This document shows positions 1 through 7,914 of a stretch of 64,000 nucleotides of DNA, piece after piece. The DNA comes from an uncultured Flavobacteriales bacterium. Lineage in GTDB: Bacteria; Bacteroidota; Bacteroidia; Flavobacteriales_D; Crocinitomicaceae. The position numbers were made by a program, and so were the translations under genes. The notes under the pieces are model-generated. The model saw nothing but the letters and a program-made list of their open reading frames with translations. It searched no databases and was not told the DNA's origin. How positions within the stretch are numbered: the stretch's first letter is position 1; each line of letters begins with the position of its first letter. The stretch spans positions 1-64,000 of the forward strand of contig CAJXCU010000005.1 of assembly GCA_913051935.1 (NCBI GenBank). Reading direction: 5' to 3'.

Positions 1-462
1 GATGACTTGAATTCTGTGCTGGACTATGGAAGCTATAAAACCGAACTTTTTGACAACGGCTCCTTGCAAATCGGCTACTCAAAAGGGGGAGAAGATGTTT
101 TTGATCTTCCTTCTGGACACCCGGACGAAGGGAAACATGTGGCGGCTTATTATTATTGGATCTTTCCCAATATGATGTTTAACTTTTATCCGTGGGGCTT
201 ATCAATTAATATCGTAAAGCCCTTATCAAAAAATAAGACGCGCGTTATTTTCAGGTCATTTGTTTGGGACAGTTCTAAATTAAGCGATGGCGCAGGTGCT
301 GTTCTTGACAAGGTTGAAAGAGAAGATGAGTTTGTTGTTGAGGGAGTACATAAAGGGCTTCAATCTAAAACATATCAAACCGGAAGATTCTCCCCTACTC
401 GAGAACAAGGTGTTCACCATTTCCACAGGCTATTGGCCAAACACCTCAGGTTTGATGCATAG
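1..462 (+). CDS. Rieske-type ring-hydroxylating oxygenase alpha subunit, C-terminal part (5' truncated by window edge)
   Basis: The frame is open from base 1, so only about 153 C-terminal residues are visible. They look like the C-terminal catalytic domain of Rieske non-haem iron oxygenases: a hydrophobic-aromatic stretch around residues 49-67 (YYYWIFPNMMFNFYPWG), then beta strands (LSINIVKPL, TRVIFRSFV), an acidic ED pair and the end motif with GRFSPTREQGVHHFHRL. This end is common in the branch related to choline or carnitine monooxygenases. The Rieske cluster ligands and the iron-binding facial triad must lie upstream, so substrate and activity cannot be judged. Family assignment is fairly sure; the substrate is unknown. 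A leucine codon TTG at base 7 is in frame but should not be taken as a start. Confidence 0.72.
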   Translation, partial: DDLNSVLDYGSYKTELFDNGSLQIGYSKGGEDVFDLPSGHPDEGKHVAAYYYWIFPNMMFNFYPWGLSINIVKPLSKNKTRVIFRSFVWDSSKLSDGAGAVLDKVEREDEFVVEGVHKGLQSKTYQTGRFSPTREQGVHHFHRLLAKHLRFDA

Positions 463-550
463 CAGAAAAACATCTTATTGATGCGCCCTCCCTTGATTGA
501 TATACATATTCACAAAATAAAAAACGGATACCCTCCGCTGTAACTTCGTT

Positions 551-1228
551 ATGAAAAACAGCCATTTATTATTTATCTATCTATCCACAATATTCTTTTA
601 TACTTCATGTAAAAATTCCGTACCTGAAGCCCAAAATCCCCCTGGCAAAAACAAAACCACAACCCTTCTGCCGAATAATTATATTCTCCGTCATAACGAT
701 GGAGATGTAAATGCATTTATTGAAATACCATCAGGAACAATAGAAAAGTGGGAGCTAAACAAATTAAATGGAAAAATTGAACAGGAATTTATTAATAAAA
801 AAGCAAGAATTGTTAATTACATCGGTTACCCTGGAAATTATGGTCTAATTCCACAAACTTTGCTTTCAAAAGAAAAAGGCGGGGATGGCGACCCTCTAGA
901 TGTGCTTGTTATCGGACCTCCCGAAGCCAGGGGAAGCATCATAAAAAGTAAAATAATCGGAGTGCTATTTTTAATGGACCAGGGAGAACAGGACGATAAA
1001 TTAATTGCCGTTTCAGAAAAATCTCAATTCTATCACCTGAATGATATTGCCGAACTGAACAAGAATTACACGGGGGTTTCAGATATTATTAAGCTATGGT
1101 TCACAAATTACAAAGGTCCTGACAAAATTAAATCAACGGGTTTTGGAAACAGGCAGCGTGCTGAGGAGATTCTCACATCGGCCAGGCAAGAATATAAATC
1201 GAACAATGCGCTTATCAAATTTAACTAA
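551..1228 (+). CDS. ppa: Family I inorganic pyrophosphatase, predicted lipoprotein
   Basis: Predicted to hydrolyse pyrophosphate to two phosphates. The soluble family I signature is present: GYPGNYGLIP at about residues 92-101 and the metal-binding DGDPLDV at 112-118 with Asp112, Asp114 and Asp117. A cytoplasmic enzyme of this family is about 175 residues; this one is 225 because it begins with a hydrophobic signal peptide ending in a lipobox-like FYTSC, with Cys20 as likely lipid anchor, followed by a Pro/Lys/Thr-rich linker to about residue 40. It should therefore sit outside the cytoplasm, probably as a membrane-bound lipoprotein. Similar lipid-anchored pyrophosphatases are known in Flavobacteria. 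It stands alone between the oxygenase and the pseudouridine synthase gene. Confidence 0.9.
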   Translation: MKNSHLLFIYLSTIFFYTSCKNSVPEAQNPPGKNKTTTLLPNNYILRHNDGDVNAFIEIPSGTIEKWELNKLNGKIEQEFINKKARIVNYIGYPGNYGLIPQTLLSKEKGGDGDPLDVLVIGPPEARGSIIKSKIIGVLFLMDQGEQDDKLIAVSEKSQFYHLNDIAELNKNYTGVSDIIKLWFTNYKGPDKIKSTGFGNRQRAEEILTSARQEYKSNNALIKFN

Positions 1229-1306
1229 GACTCATTAACAATATTGTTCATTAAAAGCGTGGTCTTTGGCGAACACGAATATTCTTATTTCAACAAAACA
1301 TCTTTG

Positions 1307-1314
1307 TAGTTTTG
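1307..1314 (+). promoter_or_regulatory. Bacteroidota -7 promoter element for the RluA-type gene
   Basis: TAGTTTTG matches the TAnnTTTG consensus exactly. It ends 4 bases before the GTG start at 1319, so transcription would begin at or next to the start codon, giving a leaderless or nearly leaderless message. I did not find a convincing TTG element at the usual distance upstream. Confidence 0.5.
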
Positions 1315-1318
1315 TGCT

Positions 1319-2965
1319 GTGGAAAAAAATGAGCTTCTTCAATTCTTTGAGCAACCTAATGCACTTTCAACATGGCCAAAGGCTTTTCCCTACCCTTTTT
1401 ATCACAAGCCAAATGAGATAGCGCTCAAGGCCGCGGAGCAGGTAAAGCGGCTGCTTGAACAAAACACCAAACATAATTTTAATGAGCAGGGGAAAATGTT
1501 CGGTGTCTTAGTCGTGGAACATAAACCGAGCGAGTTGGGTTTTTTAATGGGTTATTCGGGAAAACTAATGAATGATGAAAGACCACATGGATTTGTTCCC
1601 CCTATAGTAGATGTGCACCAAAAAGACAGTTTTTATAAACAGGAAGAAAAAGTATTAGACGAGCTTACCGAACAAATAGAAAACATCTATGCACTGCCAA
1701 GTTTTATAAAGTCAAAAGAAAAATATCAAACCGCCTTGAATGAACATGGCCGGTTTGTTGCCTCAAGCCGTCAAAAAATAAAAGCCAACAAGCAAATACG
1801 AAAGCAAATAAGGGCCTCTATTCTAAACGAAGAAAACCAAGCGCATGTTGATAAACTTTCCCAATTAAGTCTTGAAAGTAAATTAGAACAAATCTCATTT
1901 AAGAAAGAAAAAAGACACAGGGTTGCCTCCTTATCGGTGCTTGAAGACGCTTATTTAGCTTTTGAAAAAAAGATTAAACGCCTCAAAGCTAAAAGGGCTG
2001 AAAAATCTAAGAAATTACAAGAACAGGTTTTTAAGACAGCTTCTTTTTTAAACTTTGAAGGAGAGAAAAAAGACCTATTATCGTTGTTTGAAAGCACTTA
2101 TGAAGGGGTTCCTCCAGCTGGCGCAGGAGAATGCTCAGCCCCGCGTTTGCTTCAAAGTTGCTACATACAAGGGTTTAAACCGATTACATTTACAGAGTTT
2201 TGGTGGGGGCGATCTCCCAAAAAACAGCTTCGGAAACACAATACGCATTATGCTGCTTGCAGAGGAAAGTGTGAGCCAATTTTAGACCACATGTTAAAAG
2301 GTGTGGAGATAGAGATTAGCCCTCTTGATGTTACTCAAAGAAATAAACCTATCGAGACCTTATATGAAGACAACGAGGTACTTGTTGTGAATAAGCCGCA
2401 TGGGGTATTGTCTGTTCCTGGAAAAAAAATAAAACAATCTGTTCTTAGCATACTTAAAAAACAAAAGGGAGAGGCTTATGAGCTGTTCCCAGTGCATCGA
2501 CTAGACCGTCAAACATCTGGCGTCTTGCTTTTAGCTAAAAGCAAAGCGGTACTTGCTTCACTGCAAATGCAATTCGAAAAAAGAATTACAAAAAAAGAAT
2601 ACGTTGCATTGTTAGACGGCGTACTCGCTGAAAAAAATGGGGAAATTATCCTGCCATTAGCGACAGATTATAATGACCGGCCAAGACAACTGGTTTGCTT
2701 TGAAAGGGGCAAATATGCAGAAACAAAATATGCGTTGTTGGGTATTGAGCAGGGTTTCTCTCGTGTGCGTTTTTATCCTAAAACCGGTAGAAGCCATCAA
2801 CTTCGTGCTCATTCCGCTTTTCATGATGGGTTAAATATGGCGATTGTCGGGGACGACCTTTATGGAAAGCACAATGACCGAATGTACCTACATGCCGAAA
2901 AATTGGTTTTTATTCACCCTGTAACAAACCAAGAATTGACTGTTTGCTCGCCGGTTCCTTTTTAA
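1319..2965 (+). CDS. RluA-family RNA pseudouridine synthase with long N-terminal extension
   Basis: Isomerises uridine to pseudouridine in rRNA or tRNA; the exact target is not predictable. The C-terminal third is the catalytic domain: NKPHGVLSVPG, then HRLDRQTSGVLLLAK with the catalytic Asp at about residue 396, and later the substrate-binding KTGRSHQLRAH. The N-terminal 330 residues hold a basic coiled-coil stretch (about 150-235) and a conserved block around GAGECSAPRLLQ, FWWG and CRGKCEPILDHML with four cysteines. This arrangement of about 550 residues is common in Bacteroidota and differs from E. coli RluA, which is about 220 residues. The GTG start is chosen because conserved sequence begins immediately after it and a promoter element lies directly in front; the next in-frame ATG is some 60 residues further in. 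Confidence 0.85.
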   Translation: MEKNELLQFFEQPNALSTWPKAFPYPFYHKPNEIALKAAEQVKRLLEQNTKHNFNEQGKMFGVLVVEHKPSELGFLMGYSGKLMNDERPHGFVPPIVDVHQKDSFYKQEEKVLDELTEQIENIYALPSFIKSKEKYQTALNEHGRFVASSRQKIKANKQIRKQIRASILNEENQAHVDKLSQLSLESKLEQISFKKEKRHRVASLSVLEDAYLAFEKKIKRLKAKRAEKSKKLQEQVFKTASFLNFEGEKKDLLSLFESTYEGVPPAGAGECSAPRLLQSCYIQGFKPITFTEFWWGRSPKKQLRKHNTHYAACRGKCEPILDHMLKGVEIEISPLDVTQRNKPIETLYEDNEVLVVNKPHGVLSVPGKKIKQSVLSILKKQKGEAYELFPVHRLDRQTSGVLLLAKSKAVLASLQMQFEKRITKKEYVALLDGVLAEKNGEIILPLATDYNDRPRQLVCFERGKYAETKYALLGIEQGFSRVRFYPKTGRSHQLRAHSAFHDGLNMAIVGDDLYGKHNDRMYLHAEKLVFIHPVTNQELTVCSPVPF

Positions 2966-2968
2966 GGC

Positions 2969-5900
2969 TTAGTCGGGAAGGAAAAAACTAAAGACGCTTC
3001 CCTCTCCCGGCACAGAAGAAAATGAGATTTTACCACCGTGATTTTCTATAATTTGTTTCACAAGAGAAAGGCCTATTCCAGAACCTGTTGTCTTTGTTGT
3101 AAATCTTGGTATAAACAACCTGCTTTCATTTTCTGGTTCTATTCCACAACCATCGTCCTCTACTGAGACCTGTAGCCCCTCCCCGTCCGTATTATTTTCA
3201 AGCAACACACGAATTCGTCCATGACCCCTATTCTGAAAAGACTGAATCGCGTTCTTTATAAGGTTATTTAAAACCTGAACCAACTGATCCTTGTCTATTG
3301 AAACCATTTTTTCTTTAAACGGTGTATTAAACTCAAGTTGATACTTTTGATTTCCTTCAAATACAGCAACAGTGTTTTTAATGAGCCTGACAAGGTCTTG
3401 TTTCTCTTTTTGAGGCTCTGGCATACGGGCAAAATTTGAAAACTCATTGGCAATTCTTGCCAGTCCATCTATTTGCTCAATTACACCGTTAACGACTTTT
3501 TTAATCTTCATAAGGCTCCCTTGCGCGTCTTCGGGATCATAGCTATGAAGCAAATGTTGGACACTCAGCTTCATAGGGGTTAACGGGTTTTTTATTTCGT
3601 GTGCAACCTGCTTTGCCATTTCCCTCCAAGCGGACTCTCGCTCTGTTCTGGTAAGCTGTTCCGCTGCGCGTTCAAGCTCTTCAATTTTCTCATTGTATAG
3701 ACGAACAATAGACCCAATCTCGTCATTGGCCATATAGACTATTTTCTTATTTGGCTCTCCGAGCCTAAGCTTTGAAAGCCCGTCTTGCAATACCTGTAGC
3801 GGCTGCGTAAGCCAATTCGAAATGGCCAGAGAAAGAATAATTGAAAGCGCCAACAAAAACATGAAAACATTTATAATAGCTACTAAAAAACCCTGAATTT
3901 GACTTTCATAGTCTTCTTGCTGGCCAAAATGCTGAAGGTTAATATAACCTAGGGTTTTAAGCTCTTTATTGTATACAGGCATGTATGAAGATGTGTAGCT
4001 CAATTTTCCTATGTTTTCCTGTTGAGAAAATTGTCTTTTCTCTCTGTTTCGCAAATTTTCAAACGCGCTTGCATTGATCTGCTCACTCAATAATCCGAGA
4101 TTAAAAATCTGTTGCCTTGAAGAGGAAACAAGAAACCCATCCGAATCATAAATATTTATATCTGTAAGAAAAACTCTTGACAGTTTATTCAATGTCTTTT
4201 CTAAAAAAACGCCATCTTTTGCAATGTCGAAACGCTCCATTTTTGCAATTTTATTCTTCAATTCTTCAGAAACAGACTGAAGTTTCTCATTAATTACTCG
4301 ACTATTATAATTGACATATTGATTTTTTACAAAAAGTCCGCTTCCCGCTCCAAAAAGAAAAAGAGAAAGCACTACCATAGAAACAAGAATAGCCTGAATC
4401 TTAAATGCCAGTGAAACTGCTTTTTTGTCGTTTTCTAGTGTTTTTTGTGAAAACAATAAAAACAATAGACGAATTACACCCATCAAACAGAAAATGTATG
4501 CGTATGGGGTGAATAACGCCAATCCTTCCGGTTGTTTTTTAGACAGGACTACGGTGTTTTTCTGTAAGCCCTTTAAAACGTAATGGCTCTGACCTTCATA
4601 AGTCTTTTGTGACGTGGTGTTTTCTGCGTAGCTGTTTAAATAAATCGGGTAGCTATATGGTCCAAAAGACTTAAATAGTTTTGCGTCTTTGTATTTTGCA
4701 ATTGAATACTTTTTTAAGTAGTCTAACGAGTGGGCTTTATTCGATATTAAAAGGCGAGGAAAGCCAATTTCTTCTGGAATAAGTTTGCTTTTCAGGCCTA
4801 CGAATAATACCGACTCCCCCGTGCTGCTTGTTTGAACGGTTTGCCGAATAACGTAGTTAAATCCGTTTTTAGAAGAAGATATAAAAAACACGTTTGGACA
4901 AATTTCTGATGCCGTACCGTGTTCTTCTATAAAGCCCTCCCATTCAAAAAAAGACATATTCTCCCGAAGAACAATTTCCTTTTGATTAACATCGTAATAA
5001 TTAAATGAACACTCGTATCCCTCCCAAAAACCTTTAAAAAACTTGCGCTCCAAAACATAAGCAAACCGAGATGGTGTAAGGTTCTCTTGTTTTCGCCGAG
5101 AAGTGTTCAATAAAAAAGGGGTGTTTTCGAGTGTTTTGGTCAACGCTTTATATTTTATCTCCAACTCCCTATCCCTTTCGCTTAAGACTTTTTTGGCAAG
5201 GAGTTTCCGTGTTTCAAGGTCTTTTTTATTTTCGATTACTGTGATTTGAGAAACCAGTGCCGCAGATAAAAAGATAGTTGAAAAAACAGACCTCAACAAC
5301 CGTTGGCGAAAGGCGTTTTTATTAAGAAAAAAGAGCCCAGTAAGGGTAAGAAAAAGCGGCAGCCAAATTGATAAAGAAAAACGATCACTAAAAACGATTT
5401 CTATAATCACTAAAACAATACAGAGTATAAATAAAGCTGAAATGCTTCGTGACCCATGCTTTTCAATTAACCCTTCAAAAACAGCCTTAAAAAAAGAATT
5501 GTATGCTAAAAACAGGAGTACAAAAACAAAAATAAGTAGGTATGAAAAAGGTTCGAGCTCAAATAAATTGTCCAAACCCAAGGGAATAGAGGAGTTTTCT
5601 AGAATAAACGGCACTGTTTGTTCAACTACCCACCACAAGGAGACCACCAAAAAACATAGTAAAACCGGATGGGTTTTATTTATTAAAACCTCCCTCAAGT
5701 ATTTAGAAACAAGAAGCCTGCCAAGGCCAAGAAATAAAATAAACACAGAAATAATATTGGGTACCTGAGCATTATATGCGAAAAGCTGAGGGGCGACCAT
5801 TTCAGAAAAAAGCGCCTCTGACAAACTCAGCATATATACAGAAATAAAGAAAACAATTAACCCCGCTCGCTTTAATGCGTTGATTTTTAATTGTAATACG

Positions 5901-6541
5901 CTTAAAAACAAAAATATGCAGATAAAAAACCCTATAGAAACAAGGGTTTTAGACTTTGTTTTACCATAAAAAACCGAGTTGGAAATAGAAAAACAATAAT
6001 CCCCGTTGCTGTTTTTAATTGCATGCCCTTCCTGCTCATCGAGCGACAACAGAAAGAAGGAGGGGCTAATTGCTTTACTAACATGACTAATTAAGTATTT
6101 ATTTTGGTAGCTGTAACGTCGCTTCACTAAAAATGAAACGGCAACAACATGGTCCTCATCTTGAGCCATACAGGTATAATACCATCCGTTTTTCAAATGA
6201 ACCAATCCCTCCGTAGGAAAGCTCAGCGATGCGAGTCTTCGAACAGGCATTTTGTTTGAGCTCCAATAGACCAGAGAATCCTTTTGGTAAACGTGATAAA
6301 TTAAAGTTGTATCGGGGTTTTTATTAAATCCTTTGCCCTGAATTGCTTCAAGCAAAAGCCCCTTAGCTGCTACTTCTGCCTTTTTTTCTTGCTTTAAAAA
6401 ATTAACTTGAGTGTTTTTGAAAACAGCCCCTTCTGTTTTCCAAAATAATTGGGTTAGAACCAGGGCGCATGATAAAATTAGGGTCACTAGAATAAGCCAT
6501 GACCCTGTTTGGGTGAAAAACCTGTTCTTCATGCCCGTCAT
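2969..6541 (-). CDS. Very large membrane sensor histidine kinase, NtrY-like
   Basis: Autophosphorylating kinase of a two-component system; no response regulator is adjacent. At 1190 residues it is unusually long. The N-terminal part has one membrane segment (about 12-32) and an external domain up to about 200, then a block of about eight hydrophobic helices (about 200-435), a second external domain, further membrane segments near 690-760, a third external region, and a last membrane helix near 890-910. After that come a HAMP domain (about 910-960), the HisKA motif AHEIKNPLTPMKLS with His981, and a HATPase domain with N box NLIKNAIQSF, G1 EDDGCGIE and G2 GSGIGLSLVKQI. The HEIKNPLTP form is typical of NtrY-type kinases. 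It starts in an ATGA overlap with the stop codon of udk, so the two are probably translated together. The signal sensed is unknown. Confidence 0.88.
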   Translation of the reverse strand: MTGMKNRFFTQTGSWLILVTLILSCALVLTQLFWKTEGAVFKNTQVNFLKQEKKAEVAAKGLLLEAIQGKGFNKNPDTTLIYHVYQKDSLVYWSSNKMPVRRLASLSFPTEGLVHLKNGWYYTCMAQDEDHVVAVSFLVKRRYSYQNKYLISHVSKAISPSFFLLSLDEQEGHAIKNSNGDYCFSISNSVFYGKTKSKTLVSIGFFICIFLFLSVLQLKINALKRAGLIVFFISVYMLSLSEALFSEMVAPQLFAYNAQVPNIISVFILFLGLGRLLVSKYLREVLINKTHPVLLCFLVVSLWWVVEQTVPFILENSSIPLGLDNLFELEPFSYLLIFVFVLLFLAYNSFFKAVFEGLIEKHGSRSISALFILCIVLVIIEIVFSDRFSLSIWLPLFLTLTGLFFLNKNAFRQRLLRSVFSTIFLSAALVSQITVIENKKDLETRKLLAKKVLSERDRELEIKYKALTKTLENTPFLLNTSRRKQENLTPSRFAYVLERKFFKGFWEGYECSFNYYDVNQKEIVLRENMSFFEWEGFIEEHGTASEICPNVFFISSSKNGFNYVIRQTVQTSSTGESVLFVGLKSKLIPEEIGFPRLLISNKAHSLDYLKKYSIAKYKDAKLFKSFGPYSYPIYLNSYAENTTSQKTYEGQSHYVLKGLQKNTVVLSKKQPEGLALFTPYAYIFCLMGVIRLLFLLFSQKTLENDKKAVSLAFKIQAILVSMVVLSLFLFGAGSGLFVKNQYVNYNSRVINEKLQSVSEELKNKIAKMERFDIAKDGVFLEKTLNKLSRVFLTDINIYDSDGFLVSSSRQQIFNLGLLSEQINASAFENLRNREKRQFSQQENIGKLSYTSSYMPVYNKELKTLGYINLQHFGQQEDYESQIQGFLVAIINVFMFLLALSIILSLAISNWLTQPLQVLQDGLSKLRLGEPNKKIVYMANDEIGSIVRLYNEKIEELERAAEQLTRTERESAWREMAKQVAHEIKNPLTPMKLSVQHLLHSYDPEDAQGSLMKIKKVVNGVIEQIDGLARIANEFSNFARMPEPQKEKQDLVRLIKNTVAVFEGNQKYQLEFNTPFKEKMVSIDKDQLVQVLNNLIKNAIQSFQNRGHGRIRVLLENNTDGEGLQVSVEDDGCGIEPENESRLFIPRFTTKTTGSGIGLSLVKQIIENHGGKISFSSVPGEGSVFSFFLPD

Positions 6542-7152
6542 TTTAAAAGCGTTCTTAATCGTGTGTTTAGCCTGACCATATCTTCCTTGGCACTAGTGTC
6601 GTTCTGAAAAATAAAATCTGCCTGTGATTTATATGGAAGAATGTATTTTTCAAAACAAGGTATAACATGCTCATACCACTGATAAGTTATGTCTTTTTTT
6701 GCATACCCTCTTGTTTTTTGGTCCCTCTCAATGCGTCTTGATAATTGGTGCTTTATATTTACCTCTACATAAATTGAAAAATCTAAGTGCCTTTTTACCC
6801 CGTCAAAATGATACAAAAATAAGCCCTCAACGATAAGTATTTCTTTAGGCCGAATCAAAACTTTTTTTGTTTCGTTAACCGGTGCATTAAAAAAATATTC
6901 CTTAACCTCAATTTGGTTTCCACTTATTAACGATAAAAGGTCTTTTTCTAATAATTTTTCATCGAGCGCGGTAGGAAGATCAAAATTTGTGACATTGTTT
7001 TTATCCTTCTTTTGGTGCTCTTTTGGTAAGTAATAATTATCCATTGTGAACACAGACACCTTCTCGTCTCCTAAAACGCGTTTCAATTTTTTTAGCAGTG
7101 TCGTTTTTCCCGATCCGCTTCCACCAAAAATTCCTATTACAAAAGGCCTCAT
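6538..7152 (-). CDS. udk: Uridine kinase
   Basis: Phosphorylates uridine and cytidine with a nucleoside triphosphate in pyrimidine salvage. The P-loop GGSGSGKTT lies at residues 10-18, followed by the family feature MDNYY near residue 40 and the basic lid region with RRIERDQKTRG. The length of 204 residues is normal. I chose the ATG at 7152 (MRPFVIGIFGG); a TTG four codons upstream is possible. Its TGA stop overlaps the ATG of the large histidine kinase downstream. Confidence 0.92.
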   Translation of the reverse strand: MRPFVIGIFGGSGSGKTTLLKKLKRVLGDEKVSVFTMDNYYLPKEHQKKDKNNVTNFDLPTALDEKLLEKDLLSLISGNQIEVKEYFFNAPVNETKKVLIRPKEILIVEGLFLYHFDGVKRHLDFSIYVEVNIKHQLSRRIERDQKTRGYAKKDITYQWYEHVIPCFEKYILPYKSQADFIFQNDTSAKEDMVRLNTRLRTLLK

Positions 7153-7264
7153 AGACTTATTCAAGGTTGTTAAACAAAGATATGTATTCGTATTGGAATC
7201 AAAAACGCTCTGTTTTTATTATTTAAGGAAAAGACGTACCTTTAATGCTTCACAATTATACCCT

Positions 7265-7882
7265 ATGTCTAAAGTCTTTTTTTATCCCTTTTTTATCCTT
7301 TTTATTTTCAATTATTCATGGTCGCAGACCCCTCTAGGGTCTTCACTAAAAGACCCGAAAAAAAATTATAAAAACGCGAACGGCCCAAGCACATCTCTAG
7401 TTCAAGAAGTCAAGCAAAATGGGTTAATTGTTGTTTTTAGCTGTAACACATGCCCTTTTGTTGTTGGAAGCAAACATTTTCCTGGTTGGGAAAAGCAATA
7501 CAATGAACTATATGACACTTCGATGAAAAATAACATTGGGTTTTTACTCGTCAATTCAAACGAGGCTAAAAGGCAAGACGTTGATGCTTTTGAAAAAATG
7601 CAAAGTCATGCTAAAGATAACAATTATAAAATGGCCTACCTGTTGGATGATAACTCTGTTTTAGCCAATGAGCTACTTGCAAAAACAACACCACATGTTT
7701 TTTTCTACAACGCACAACTCGAACTCATCTACTCCGGTTCCATAGATAACATCTGGGATGGAAAAAGAAAAAAAGAAATGCATTATCTAAAAGACGCGAT
7801 CATGAGCCATGTGAATTCAAAAAAAATAAAACCCTCCTCTACTCCTCCCAAGGGATGTAGTATAAAGCGAGTAAAGCCTTAA
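7265..7882 (+). CDS. Exported thioredoxin-fold (AhpC/TSA-like) protein
   Basis: A 205-residue protein starting with a hydrophobic signal peptide (about 1-20, ending SWSQ). The mature part has a redoxin fold: a beta strand LIVVFSC, the active-site-like pair Cys60-Asn-Thr-Cys63 followed by Pro, and TTPHVF with the cis-proline typical of thioredoxin folds. It resembles the redoxin-domain proteins that are often annotated as thioredoxin-like or alkyl hydroperoxide reductase-like, and probably acts in the periplasm as reductase or peroxidase. The frame stays open to 7046 inside udk, but the ATG at 7265 gives a normal signal peptide and removes the overlap. Substrate unknown. Confidence 0.8.
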   Translation: MSKVFFYPFFILFIFNYSWSQTPLGSSLKDPKKNYKNANGPSTSLVQEVKQNGLIVVFSCNTCPFVVGSKHFPGWEKQYNELYDTSMKNNIGFLLVNSNEAKRQDVDAFEKMQSHAKDNNYKMAYLLDDNSVLANELLAKTTPHVFFYNAQLELIYSGSIDNIWDGKRKKEMHYLKDAIMSHVNSKKIKPSSTPPKGCSIKRVKP

Positions 7883-7914
7883 ACCTCTATTAATTATATA
7901 CCAACTAAACTTTA

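Noticed and set aside
7046-7264. In-frame upstream extension of the thioredoxin-fold gene into udk
   Set aside because: The extension would overlap the 5' end of udk on the other strand and remove the N-terminal signal peptide; the ATG at 7265 gives a standard exported protein.
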